A DNA stretch of 61,264 bases from an uncultured Cocleimonas sp. (GTDB lineage Bacteria > Pseudomonadota > Gammaproteobacteria > Thiotrichales > Thiotrichaceae): positions 1-61,264 of the forward strand of contig NZ_CANLZW010000028.1 of assembly GCF_947495625.1 (NCBI RefSeq), in the 5' to 3' direction. Made by a program: the position numbers and the translations under genes. The notes beneath the pieces were generated by a model. The model did not search any database. It was not told the DNA's origin and worked only from the letters and a program-made list of their open reading frames with translations. The first letter of the stretch is position 1. Every line of letters begins with the position of its first letter. Shown piece by piece: positions 18,244 to 26,238 of this stretch.

Positions 18244-18362
18244 AAAAAAGTGCTTAGCCGTAGCGCAGCGAAGACAACGTTGGAACGAAGTGACGACGAC
18301 CTGAAGGGTGAGGTTTTTATTTTGTTATGCAAATAAAAACCTCAAATAAGTAGGGGGGTGAC
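18244..18362 (+). repeat. G-rich dispersed repeat, long form (copy 6)
   Basis: A 119-bp element. It starts AAAAAAGTGCTTAGCC, contains GACAACGTTGGAACGAAG and GACGACGACCTGAAGGGTG, then a near-perfect hairpin of TGAGGTTTTTATTT (18309-18322) with AAATAAAAACCTCA (18331-18344). It ends in the AAGTAGGGGGGTGAC core. It lies in the divergent gap between moaA and the DUF3305 gene, just upstream of the plus-strand sigma-54-like promoter. Confidence 0.88.
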
Positions 18363-18398
18363 CTTTATTTAAATATAAAAACACTTAAAAAGACTAAA

Positions 18399-18414
18399 TG
18401 GCATATAACTTGCT
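18399..18414 (+). promoter_or_regulatory. Putative sigma-54 promoter for the DUF3305 operon
   Basis: TGGCAT-ATAAC-TTGCT matches the -24/-12 consensus with one change and exact spacing. It lies about 40 bp upstream of the DUF3305 start codon, so the predicted transcript start is close to the coding region. Confidence 0.72.
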
Positions 18415-18454
18415 AATCCAAACTAATGGGGAAATCTAAACTATAATTACATCT

Positions 18455-19093
18455 ATGAATACACCAGAGAGCGGTTTTAAAAAAGAGCCTGCAAATAGCA
18501 GTGCGGAATTAACGACGACTAATTCTGAAAAGTTAAAAAATAGTTTTACAGTGTCAGTTATTATGGAAAGTCGACCTTCTCAAAACCAATGGGTTGATGA
18601 GGTTTGGGATGCTGTAGGTATTGTGGCGTTGTCCGACCCAGATGATGGTTCTAATAAAGACTCTGATAACAACAATGAAATCAAGGTAGTTGAGCAAGGT
18701 GATATCAAACAGCTTATCTATAGTGGCATGAAAGTTCGTCTATATAAGGATGAGTGCGAAAGTTATTACCATAACCTGATGTCACCAGAGCCAGGTTGTT
18801 TCATTATAGCTCGTGAGGAAGATGCCGAAGGTAACGATACAGGTATACCTATCCCATTTTTGGTCTCACTAAGTTTTGATGAGGCGCATGCTTATCTTGA
18901 GGGAGAAGCTACGATCTATGCTGTACCCATTCCCGCTGAGCTTTACCTTTGGGCAGAGGCTTACATAATAGATAATTATATAGCAGAGAAGCGTATTAAG
19001 CGTAAACGCACAGACTGGAAAGTAGATACTCGAGAAGGTAATCAACAAAACAAGCCACAAAATAAGCCACAAGATAAGTCGTCAGGTAATTAA
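18455..19093 (+). CDS. DUF3305 family protein of formate dehydrogenase loci
   Basis: 212 residues. The core (about 32-185) matches the DUF3305 pattern: FTVSVIMESRPSQNQWVDEVWDAVGI, an RLYKDECESYYHNLMSPEPGCFI block, and IPFLVSLSFDEAHAYLEGEATIYAVPIPAELYLWAEAYI. The N terminus and the lysine/glutamine-rich C terminus are low complexity. Genes of this family occur with DUF3306 and polyferredoxin genes next to molybdenum formate dehydrogenases; the molecular role is unknown. It is the first gene after a sigma-54-like promoter and stops 2 bp before the DUF3306 gene. Confidence 0.82.
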   Translation: MNTPESGFKKEPANSSAELTTTNSEKLKNSFTVSVIMESRPSQNQWVDEVWDAVGIVALSDPDDGSNKDSDNNNEIKVVEQGDIKQLIYSGMKVRLYKDECESYYHNLMSPEPGCFIIAREEDAEGNDTGIPIPFLVSLSFDEAHAYLEGEATIYAVPIPAELYLWAEAYIIDNYIAEKRIKRKRTDWKVDTREGNQQNKPQNKPQDKSSGN

Positions 19094-19095
19094 TC

Positions 19096-19785
19096 ATGCC
19101 AACAGAAAAAGAAAGTCTTGGATCCCGCTGGTCGCGTCGTAAGCAGTTAGTTGCTGAAGAGGCCGCTAAAGATAAAAAAATAGCATCAGGTGAAATATCT
19201 TTAGAAGACGATGAGGATGTAGTTGTCGACCCTGAAGTGCTTCGTGAGCAGAAGCAAGCTGAGCTAAATGCATTAACCGATGAAGATATGCCAGATATAG
19301 AAACACTTGATGAAAATTCGGATTATGCTGGGTTTATGTCTACAGGTGTTAGTGAAAGCGTGCGCAAAATGGCGCTGCGTAAATTGTTTCATGGCGAAAC
19401 ATACAATGTTCGTGATGGACTGGATGATTATGACGGGGATTACACCTTTTTTGAAAAATTAGATCCATCAACAGTTACTTCTGATATGAAGCATATGATT
19501 GAGGTTGAAGCTAAAAGGGCGCTTGCCAAGAAAGAGCAGGAAGAGGAAGAAAGACGATTGGCGGAAGCTGAAAATGTTGATGGCTTAGATGAAGTTGTCG
19601 ATGATGAAATAGAGGCTGATGATCTGGCGCTAGCTGATGATTCGTCTGAAGCTAATAGTTTATCGGAAGCAAATGGCTCATTGCTAGAAAAAGAAAGTTT
19701 AGAAAGCACGGTTGAAGTGCCTAGAGTAATAAATAAAAACAGCAATAATAACGCTGATAACAGTAATAATGAGGACGTTGCATGA
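19096..19785 (+). CDS. DUF3306 family protein
   Basis: A 229-residue, very acidic protein. The recognisable part is SRWSRRKQLV near the N terminus, LTDEDMPDIETLDENSDYAGFMSTGVSESVRKMALRKLF in the middle and the LDDYDGDYTFFEKL block. The C-terminal third is a charged, Glu/Asp/Ser/Asn-rich tail likely to be disordered. It starts 2 bp after DUF3305 and overlaps the next gene by 4 bp, giving tight coupling. Function unknown; the genomic company implies assembly or electron transfer for formate dehydrogenase. Confidence 0.8.
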   Translation: MPTEKESLGSRWSRRKQLVAEEAAKDKKIASGEISLEDDEDVVVDPEVLREQKQAELNALTDEDMPDIETLDENSDYAGFMSTGVSESVRKMALRKLFHGETYNVRDGLDDYDGDYTFFEKLDPSTVTSDMKHMIEVEAKRALAKKEQEEEERRLAEAENVDGLDEVVDDEIEADDLALADDSSEANSLSEANGSLLEKESLESTVEVPRVINKNSNNNADNSNNEDVA

Positions 19786-21356
19786 CAGATTTATTTGTCT
19801 CAGAGAGTAAAATACAAGCTAGAGAAGCAGCTTATGCTGCCGTTGAAAAATTAAAGCCACAACCTACATCTGTAGTTGAATATAAGTCGCGTGGTCATGT
19901 GATTGTCATTGCTAATTCACAGGCGGTGGTAACGAACCTGGATGCTCTGGAGTCTTTAGGTGACTCAAGCGGAGTAATTACAAGCGAGATTATTCAATTT
20001 GAAGGTAGCTCTCCAAATTCCCCGGTAGGGCAGCAAATATCAATCAAAGGCGCTTTGGGACAATTCGAGGTCAGTGTTGGAGAGAAAGAGTTTAAGGCTG
20101 ACTTGATCCTCGATTTAAGCCCTAAACCTATTCTTGAAATGGCTTATAAACCACCTGGTTATATATCTACCGGCACAGAACTGGTAGATATGGATAAATT
20201 AAAGGGTGAGCTTGAAGATTTAGTAGGTGTATTTGAAAAGCCACGTTACTTTGATTACAACGAAAGTTTATGTGCGCATGGTCGATCGGGAAAAGCAGGA
20301 TGTACTCGTTGTATTGATGCCTGTCCTGCAGAAGCAATTACTTCTTTGGTAGAAAAAATCAAGGTAGATCCTTTTCGTTGCCAGGGTGGTGGAATTTGTA
20401 CCACTGTATGTCCATCAAGCGCAATCACTTACGCATATCCTAAACCCAAGGATTTGTTGACGCATATAAGAACGCTGATTCTAACGTATTCTAAACAGAC
20501 CGATGAAAGTCCGGATCTCGTTTTTGCAACAGAAGATGAGCAGCAACGAGTTGAGCAGATGTTGCCTGCTGCATTAATTATCACTGTGGAAGAGGTGGCT
20601 AGTGTAGGTCCAGAGATGTGGTTTTCTGCGCTGGCCTGGGGTGCAAGATCTCTAAGGCTTTTTAATTTGGATGGAATGCCGGAGACTGCAGAAAGTGCTT
20701 TAAATCTTCATTTGAGTATGGCTCACAATATTCTGGATGCCATGTCATATCCTAAAAATTGTGTATCGGTAGTTGCTGATCAAAATGAATTAATAAGTAG
20801 TCAAAATTTACCAAAAATTACGGCTGCTACTCATGCTCCGTTAGGTGATAAGCGAACGTCATTTTATATGGCTCTTGATCATTTAGTCTCACAGGCTGAA
20901 AAGGTGGAGCCTGTAGTTTCATTACCTGCAGGTTCTATTTTTGGTGAAGCAGTAATAGATCAGAGTAAATGTACTTTATGTATGTCTTGCGTTGGTGCTT
21001 GTCCCGGAAATGCATTGCAAGATGGAAGGGAAATGCCTCAAGTGAGTTTGATTGAGGAAAAGTGTCTTCAGTGTAATGTGTGCGTTAATACCTGTCCTGA
21101 GAATGCAATTACAATTACTCCGCGATTTTTGTTTGATAGAGAAGCTCGTAAAAAAGCACGGGTATTGCATCAGGATGAGCCTTTCTGTTGTACGAAATGT
21201 GGCAAACCATTTGCGACGACATCCGGCATTGCTACGATTATGGTCAAGCTGGCAGGGCATTCCATGTTCGCAGATGAGCGATCCAGAAGTCGTTTAAAAA
21301 TGTGCGACGACTGTCGTGTTGTCGATATGATGGAAGATCCAAATACTGATTTCTGA
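19782..21356 (+). CDS. Polyferredoxin with four [4Fe-4S] motifs, formate dehydrogenase locus
   Basis: 524 residues. Two cluster motifs lie near residues 165-210 (CTRCIDACPAEAI, CQGGGICTTVCPSSAI) and two near 390-440 (CTLCMSCVGACPGNAL, CLQCNVCVNTCPENAI). The C terminus has an extra CxxC pair (CCTKCGKPF and CDDCR) that may bind zinc or iron. The region between the cluster pairs resembles a flavin/NAD-like fold only vaguely. It overlaps the DUF3306 gene. There is no signal peptide, so it is a cytoplasmic electron carrier or a cluster-assembly partner of the formate dehydrogenase. Confidence 0.85.
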   Translation: MTDLFVSESKIQAREAAYAAVEKLKPQPTSVVEYKSRGHVIVIANSQAVVTNLDALESLGDSSGVITSEIIQFEGSSPNSPVGQQISIKGALGQFEVSVGEKEFKADLILDLSPKPILEMAYKPPGYISTGTELVDMDKLKGELEDLVGVFEKPRYFDYNESLCAHGRSGKAGCTRCIDACPAEAITSLVEKIKVDPFRCQGGGICTTVCPSSAITYAYPKPKDLLTHIRTLILTYSKQTDESPDLVFATEDEQQRVEQMLPAALIITVEEVASVGPEMWFSALAWGARSLRLFNLDGMPETAESALNLHLSMAHNILDAMSYPKNCVSVVADQNELISSQNLPKITAATHAPLGDKRTSFYMALDHLVSQAEKVEPVVSLPAGSIFGEAVIDQSKCTLCMSCVGACPGNALQDGREMPQVSLIEEKCLQCNVCVNTCPENAITITPRFLFDREARKKARVLHQDEPFCCTKCGKPFATTSGIATIMVKLAGHSMFADERSRSRLKMCDDCRVVDMMEDPNTDF

Positions 21357-21421
21357 ATTCAGTCAGTTTTTTTGTTAATTGCATGTTAAATGCATGAACG
21401 AACACTAGGCGCCTTTAACCG

Positions 21422-21434
21422 GTACATTTTGTAC
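21422..21434. promoter_or_regulatory. Inverted repeat upstream of the sigma-54 promoter
   Basis: GTAC-ATTTT-GTAC, about 90 bp upstream of the -24 element at 21524. This is the usual distance for an enhancer-binding protein site, but the sequence does not match a known activator consensus that I can name with confidence. Confidence 0.3.
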
Positions 21435-21523
21435 GTTGGGCCATGATCAGGGTAATTAGGATACATTTTAGCAAATACCTTGGTTAAATCCCTCCCTTTT
21501 GGTTATTTGATTCTCCTGATAAG

Positions 21524-21539
21524 TGGCACGTTCATTGCA
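21524..21539 (+). promoter_or_regulatory. Sigma-54 promoter of the torD-like/fdh operon
   Basis: TGGCACG-TTCA-TTGCA is a perfect -24/-12 element (TGGCAC-N5-TTGCA). It lies 25 bp upstream of the chaperone gene, leaving a short leader with AAGGAA as the ribosome-binding site. It implies RpoN and an activator encoded elsewhere. Confidence 0.85.
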
Positions 21540-21563
21540 TAATAAATTAAATATAAGGAATTT

Positions 21564-22298
21564 ATGTCTGAAGGAAAGATGTTACAACAAACCCGCTCTC
21601 AACAAATCGATGATAATTTGCAGCAGATTTCTTCTACGGAAGTACAAGATATGACTGCCCAAAGCGATGCTATGAGTGTTCAGGTAGAGCAACAATACAG
21701 AGCATCTGCTTACAGTATTTTAGCTGCCCTTATTAGAGGTGTTCCTACACAAGATATTTTGGAGCACGTTGCAGAGTTCGCTAAAGTTAATATTGAAAAC
21801 GTTGAAGAAGATGAATTGCTACTATCAATGTCCGCATTAGGATTGGCAGCTCAGTCATCTAATGTTGCTGCGGTCGATGATGAATATCATGTTTTATTCG
21901 TTGGCTTGGGACGAGGCGAATTGATTCCTTATGGTTCTTGGTACTTAACGGGTTTTCTGATGGAGCAACCCTTGAGTATTTTGCGAGATGATCTTAAAGC
22001 GCTGGGCTATGAGCGCGATGAGAGTGTCGTTGAGCCAGAAGATCATGTGGCTGCTTTGTGTGAAATGATGGCGTTACTTATCACAGAAAGTGCAAACTCA
22101 GAGCAGCAAGAAAACCAAACTGGGAATATCGGAAAAGACGAGACACAAGTTATCTTTTTTGAAAAACATATCGAGCCTTGGATGGGGCGTTTCTTTAAAG
22201 ATTTGTCTGTCGCAGACTCAGCTGTTTTCTATCGAGCAGTAGGGCGATTCGGTACAGCCTTAATTAATTTTGAAAAGTTATATTTGAACGTTGTTTAA
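21564..22298 (+). CDS. TorD/DmsD-family chaperone for the molybdoenzyme
   Basis: A 244-residue all-helical cytoplasmic protein. The TorD signature is clear: YSILAALIRGVP near residue 50, then EYHVLFVGLGRGELIPYGSWYLTGFLMEQPLSILRDDLKALGY, and EPEDHVAALCEMMALL. These redox-enzyme maturation proteins bind the Tat signal of the catalytic subunit and hold it until the cofactor is loaded. The N-terminal 45 residues are Gln-rich and variable. It is the first gene after the sigma-54 promoter and precedes the small Tat protein and fdhA, its likely client. Confidence 0.88.
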   Translation: MSEGKMLQQTRSQQIDDNLQQISSTEVQDMTAQSDAMSVQVEQQYRASAYSILAALIRGVPTQDILEHVAEFAKVNIENVEEDELLLSMSALGLAAQSSNVAAVDDEYHVLFVGLGRGELIPYGSWYLTGFLMEQPLSILRDDLKALGYERDESVVEPEDHVAALCEMMALLITESANSEQQENQTGNIGKDETQVIFFEKHIEPWMGRFFKDLSVADSAVFYRAVGRFGTALINFEKLYLNVV

Positions 22299-22351
22299 AC
22301 GTTTAGTTTATATATTTAGTTTACTGGTTTAGCCCGGGAGGGGTAATAAAG

Positions 22352-22558
22352 ATGAAAAAATATGCAGAAGCAAAAATCAGTCGTCGTCAGTTCATAAGTG
22401 GTGGGGTCGTTTTAGGTGCTGGTGCAATTACTGCCGTAGCTATTCCTGGTGCTGCTATGGCTGCACAAGAAATACCCGAAGCCAAAAATACAAAAGAAGA
22501 TAAAGGTTATCGGCTCACTCAACATATCGCTGATTACTATAAATCAGCTGCGCTATAA
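22352..22558 (+). CDS. Small Tat-signal protein of formate dehydrogenase operons
   Basis: A 68-residue protein. Twin-arginine motif SRRQFI at residues 10-15, a hydrophobic stretch (SGGVVLGAGAITAVAIPGAAMA) ending in an AMA-A cleavage site, then a short charged tail (KEDKGYRLTQHIADYYKSA). Small proteins of this pattern are regular companions of fdhA in this operon type and are thought to help assembly of the periplasmic enzyme. A strong GGGAGGGG ribosome-binding site precedes it. It lies 12 bp before fdhA. Confidence 0.82.
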   Translation: MKKYAEAKISRRQFISGGVVLGAGAITAVAIPGAAMAAQEIPEAKNTKEDKGYRLTQHIADYYKSAAL

Positions 22559-22570
22559 GGAGATAGTGGA

Positions 22571-25516
22571 ATGAAACTCACAAAAAAGTCTGATTACGTT
22601 TCTGACGCAGTTATCGATAGTTCTTTGATTGAGAAGTCAGGGGCTTCTAAGAAAGCATCTGGTAACGCGATATCTCGACGTCAATTTTTACGCACTTCCA
22701 GTTTAATGGCTGGTGGAGCTGCTCTTGGTACTGCACTTTCTCCTGGAATGATGAGAAAGGCAGAAGCATCAGCAGATACAGTGCCAGGTTCAGCGATCAA
22801 ACGAGTTAAGACAGTTTGTACGCATTGTTCGGTTGGTTGTGGCGTTATTGCTGAAGTGCAAAACGGTGTTTGGACTGGGCAAGAGCCTGCTTTAGATCAT
22901 CCGTTTAATAAAGGTGCTCATTGTGCTAAAGGTGCTGCTATCCGTGAGCATGGTCATGGTGAGCGTCGTCTTAAATACCCTACCAAGCTTGTTGATGGTA
23001 AATGGAAAAAGGTTTCATGGGATCAGGCGATTAATGAAATCGGTGATAAGTTACTCAGTATCCGTAAAGAATCTGGTCCTGATTCGGTTTACTGGCTGGG
23101 TTCTGCAAAGCATAATAATGAACAAGCTTACTTGTTCAGAAAAATGGCAGCAATGTGGGGTACGAATAACGTAGACCATCAAGCCCGAATTTGTCACTCA
23201 ACGACAGTTGCGGGTGTTGCGAATACATGGGGTTATGGTGCTATGACCAACTCCTACAACGATATTCACAATTCAAAATCAATCCTTTTGATAGGTTCTA
23301 ATCCATCAGAAGCTCATCCAGTTTCAATGTTGCACATCCTGAAGGCAAAAGAAGAAAATAATGCCCCAGTCATAGTCATTGATCCACGTTTTACACGAAC
23401 AGCGGCTCATGCAGATCATTTCTTGCAAATTCGCCCTGGTACTGACGTTCCTATCATCTGGGGTATGCTTTACCACATATTCAAAAATGGTTGGGAAGAC
23501 AAAGGCTTTATCAGTCAACGTGTTTACGGAATGGAAGAAGTCATGCAGGAAGTGGCTAAATGGGATCCAGCAGAAGTTGAGCGTGTTACAGGTGTTAAAG
23601 AGCATCGTGTAAAAGCCGCTGCTAAAGCTATGGCTGATCACCGTCCAGGAACCTTTATCTGGTGTATGGGTGGAACGCAACACACGATAGGAAATAATAA
23701 TACACGTGCTTATTGTACCTTCCAGCTTGCGCTAGGAAATATGGGTGTGTCAGGTGGCGGAGCAAATATCTTCCGTGGTCATGATAATGTTCAGGGTGCA
23801 ACTGATTTAGGTGTACTTGCTGATACTTTACCTGGCTATTATGGTCTGTCAGCAGGTTCATGGAAGCATTGGTCAAAAGTTTGGGATCTTGATTATGACT
23901 GGATTAAAGGCCAGTTTGATGATGTCGCTTTTGATAAAGACAATAAGCAGTATGAAGGTGAGTACGACGAGAAGGATAATGCCCAACATGTGATGAACAC
24001 AAAGGGTATTCCAGTATCTCGCTGGATCGATGGTGTTCTTGAAGATAAAGACAACATGGCGCAAAGAAATAATCTGAAAGCCATGTTCTTCTGGGGTCAT
24101 GCTCCAAACAGTCAGACCCGTGGAACAGAGCAGAAAAAGGCCATGGAAGGCCTTGATATGATGGTAATTGTTGATCCATACCCCACAGTTTCTGCTGTTA
24201 TGCATGATCGTAAAGACGGTGTTTACTTGTTGCCTGCTGCTACGCAAATGGAAACTTACGGTTCTGTTACTGCATCTAACCGTTCTTTCCAGTGGAGAGA
24301 TAAGGTTATCGAGCCATTGTTCGAGTCTTTGCCTGATCACATTATCATGCATAAGCTAGCTAAGAAGCTTGGCTTTGCTGATCAAATGTTTAAAAACATT
24401 AAAGTTGAAAATGATGAGCCGAGTATTGAAGATACCTTACGTGAAATTAATCGCGGTATGTGGACTATCGGTTATACCGGTCAGAGCCCAGAGCGTTTAA
24501 AGCTTCAGCAGGAAAACTGGGGAGACTTTGATTTCACGAGCCTTAAAGCCGAAGGTGGCGCATGTGATGGTGAGTTCTACGGTTTACCTTGGCCTTGTTG
24601 GGGTACTCCAGAAATGAAGCATCCTGGTACGCCAAACTTATATGATGGTAGTACTTCGGTTGCAGAAGGTGGCTTAACATTCCGTGCAAGATTTGGTGTG
24701 GAGCGTGAAGGTGTTAATCTTCTTGCTGAAGGATTCCACTCAGCCGGATCTGAAATCAAAGATGGTTATCCCGAATTTACAGGTGACATGCTGAAGAAGC
24801 TGGGCTGGTGGGATGACTTAACTGATCCTGAAAAAGCCGCTGCTGAAGGTAAGAACTGGAAAACTGACTTGTCTGGAGGCATACAGCGTGTTGCTATAAA
24901 GCATGGTTGTGCACCGTTTGGTAATGCTAAAGCCAGAGTTAAAGTATGGACCTTCCCTGATCCGATACCAATTCATCGAGAACCTTTATATACAAGTCGT
25001 CATGACTTGGTGGCTAACTATCCTACGTATGAAGATCGTAAGTCATTTTGGCGTTTACCAACACGTTATTCATCCATTCAAGCGAAGGATTATTCAAAAG
25101 ATTTCCCTTTGATACTTTCTTCATTCAGATTGGTTGAGTATGAGGGTGGTGGTGATGAGACAAGATCTAATAAATGGTTGGCTGAACTACAACAAGATAT
25201 GTTCGTAGAAATTAATCCAAGGGATGCTAATAATATTGGTATTAGAGACGGCAATATGGTCTGGATTGAGACTCCTGAAGGTGCAAAAATCAAAGTAAAA
25301 GCGATGGTTACTCGTCGAGTAGCTTCTGGTGTAGCTTCTGCTCCTTACCACTTTGGAGGGCATTTCCAAGGGAAAGATTTACGAGAGAAGTATCCAGAAG
25401 GCTCAGATCCTATCGTTTTAGGTGAAGCTATAAATACCGCCATGACCTATGGTTATGACTCAGTAACACAGATGCAGGAAACTAAATGTAGCCTGTGTAA
25501 AATAACTAAAGCTTAG
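22571..25516 (+). CDS. fdhA: Formate dehydrogenase catalytic subunit, Mo/W bis-MGD, Tat-exported
   Basis: A 981-residue periplasmic enzyme oxidising formate to CO2. The Tat motif SRRQFL lies at residues 35-40. The [4Fe-4S] ligands are C83, C86, C90 and C118. The active-site metal ligand is C208 in QARICHS, encoded by TGT, so this is a cysteine and not a selenocysteine enzyme. H209 follows. The cofactor-binding C-terminal dinucleotide domain is present (SSFRLVEYEGGGDETRSNKWLAELQ...VEINPRDANNIGIRDGN). AAGGAGA precedes the start. It is followed by fdhB (13 bp) and fdhC, giving an Fdh-N-like alpha-beta-gamma enzyme. Confidence 0.95.
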   Translation: MKLTKKSDYVSDAVIDSSLIEKSGASKKASGNAISRRQFLRTSSLMAGGAALGTALSPGMMRKAEASADTVPGSAIKRVKTVCTHCSVGCGVIAEVQNGVWTGQEPALDHPFNKGAHCAKGAAIREHGHGERRLKYPTKLVDGKWKKVSWDQAINEIGDKLLSIRKESGPDSVYWLGSAKHNNEQAYLFRKMAAMWGTNNVDHQARICHSTTVAGVANTWGYGAMTNSYNDIHNSKSILLIGSNPSEAHPVSMLHILKAKEENNAPVIVIDPRFTRTAAHADHFLQIRPGTDVPIIWGMLYHIFKNGWEDKGFISQRVYGMEEVMQEVAKWDPAEVERVTGVKEHRVKAAAKAMADHRPGTFIWCMGGTQHTIGNNNTRAYCTFQLALGNMGVSGGGANIFRGHDNVQGATDLGVLADTLPGYYGLSAGSWKHWSKVWDLDYDWIKGQFDDVAFDKDNKQYEGEYDEKDNAQHVMNTKGIPVSRWIDGVLEDKDNMAQRNNLKAMFFWGHAPNSQTRGTEQKKAMEGLDMMVIVDPYPTVSAVMHDRKDGVYLLPAATQMETYGSVTASNRSFQWRDKVIEPLFESLPDHIIMHKLAKKLGFADQMFKNIKVENDEPSIEDTLREINRGMWTIGYTGQSPERLKLQQENWGDFDFTSLKAEGGACDGEFYGLPWPCWGTPEMKHPGTPNLYDGSTSVAEGGLTFRARFGVEREGVNLLAEGFHSAGSEIKDGYPEFTGDMLKKLGWWDDLTDPEKAAAEGKNWKTDLSGGIQRVAIKHGCAPFGNAKARVKVWTFPDPIPIHREPLYTSRHDLVANYPTYEDRKSFWRLPTRYSSIQAKDYSKDFPLILSSFRLVEYEGGGDETRSNKWLAELQQDMFVEINPRDANNIGIRDGNMVWIETPEGAKIKVKAMVTRRVASGVASAPYHFGGHFQGKDLREKYPEGSDPIVLGEAINTAMTYGYDSVTQMQETKCSLCKITKA

Positions 25517-25529
25517 GAGGTAACATATA

Positions 25530-26150
25530 ATGGCTGCTAATGTAAAATTTTATTGCGATTCAGAGCGTTGTATCGAATGTAACGCGTGTGTTACCGCTTG
25601 TAAAAATGAAAACGACGTCCCTTGGGGTATTAATCGTCGTCGTGTTGTAACCATCAAAGATGGTGAGCCTGGTGAACGATCTTTGTCAGTGGCTTGTATG
25701 CACTGTACAGACGCACCTTGTGCTGCAGTTTGTCCTGTAGATTGTTTCTACACAACAGACAACGGCATTGTGCTTCATGATAAAGATATCTGTATTGGTT
25801 GTGGATATTGTTCATATGCTTGTCCATTTGGAGCGCCTCAGTTCCCAACGTCAGGTGCTTTTGCATCACGTGGAAAAATGGATAAATGTACATTCTGTGC
25901 GGGCGGCCCTGAAAAGGCTGGAAGCGTTGATGAGCATAAGAAATACGGTTCTAATCGTCTTGCAGAAGGTAAATTACCACTTTGCGCAGAGATGTGTTCA
26001 ACCAAAGCATTGTTAGCTGGAGACGCTAACATGGTTTCAGATATTTACCGTAAGCGTGTTATCAGCAGAAGCATGTCTACCCTAGCTTCAAGTGGTAATA
26101 TTCAGCAGAATGGATTTAATCCAGACTTTACTGGTAAAGCTACAAAGTAA
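25530..26150 (+). CDS. fdhB: Formate dehydrogenase iron-sulfur subunit
   Basis: A 206-residue DMSO reductase-type electron-transfer subunit carrying four [4Fe-4S] clusters from catalytic to membrane subunit. Cluster motifs: CIECNACVTACKNENDVPWG, CMHCTDAPCAAVCPVDCF, CIGCGYCSYACPFGAPQF and CTFCAGG...CAEMCSTKALL. It lacks the C-terminal membrane anchor found in FdnH-type beta subunits, so it must dock on FdhC. TAGGAGG precedes the ATG. No signal peptide; it would travel to the periplasm with folded FdhA. Confidence 0.93.
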   Translation: MAANVKFYCDSERCIECNACVTACKNENDVPWGINRRRVVTIKDGEPGERSLSVACMHCTDAPCAAVCPVDCFYTTDNGIVLHDKDICIGCGYCSYACPFGAPQFPTSGAFASRGKMDKCTFCAGGPEKAGSVDEHKKYGSNRLAEGKLPLCAEMCSTKALLAGDANMVSDIYRKRVISRSMSTLASSGNIQQNGFNPDFTGKATK

Positions 26151-26177
26151 AATTTAACTCCTAGTTAGGATATTTGT

Positions 26178-26208
26178 ACACCCCCTTTTTTTGGAGGAGG
26201 GGGGGTAT
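26178..26208. other. C-run/G-run hairpin between fdhB and fdhC
   Basis: ACCCCC (26180-26185) pairs with GGGGGT (26201-26206), with a T-rich and purine-rich loop between. It resembles two truncated copies of the G-rich repeat in opposite orientation, but the AAAGTAG part is missing. It could tune the subunit ratio by pausing or mRNA processing. Confidence 0.5.
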
Positions 26209-26238
26209 TTAATTTACAAGTATATTCAGGAGATTATT

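Noticed and set aside
23192-23194. Selenocysteine in formate dehydrogenase
   Set aside because: The active-site codon is TGT (Cys) and there is no in-frame TGA.
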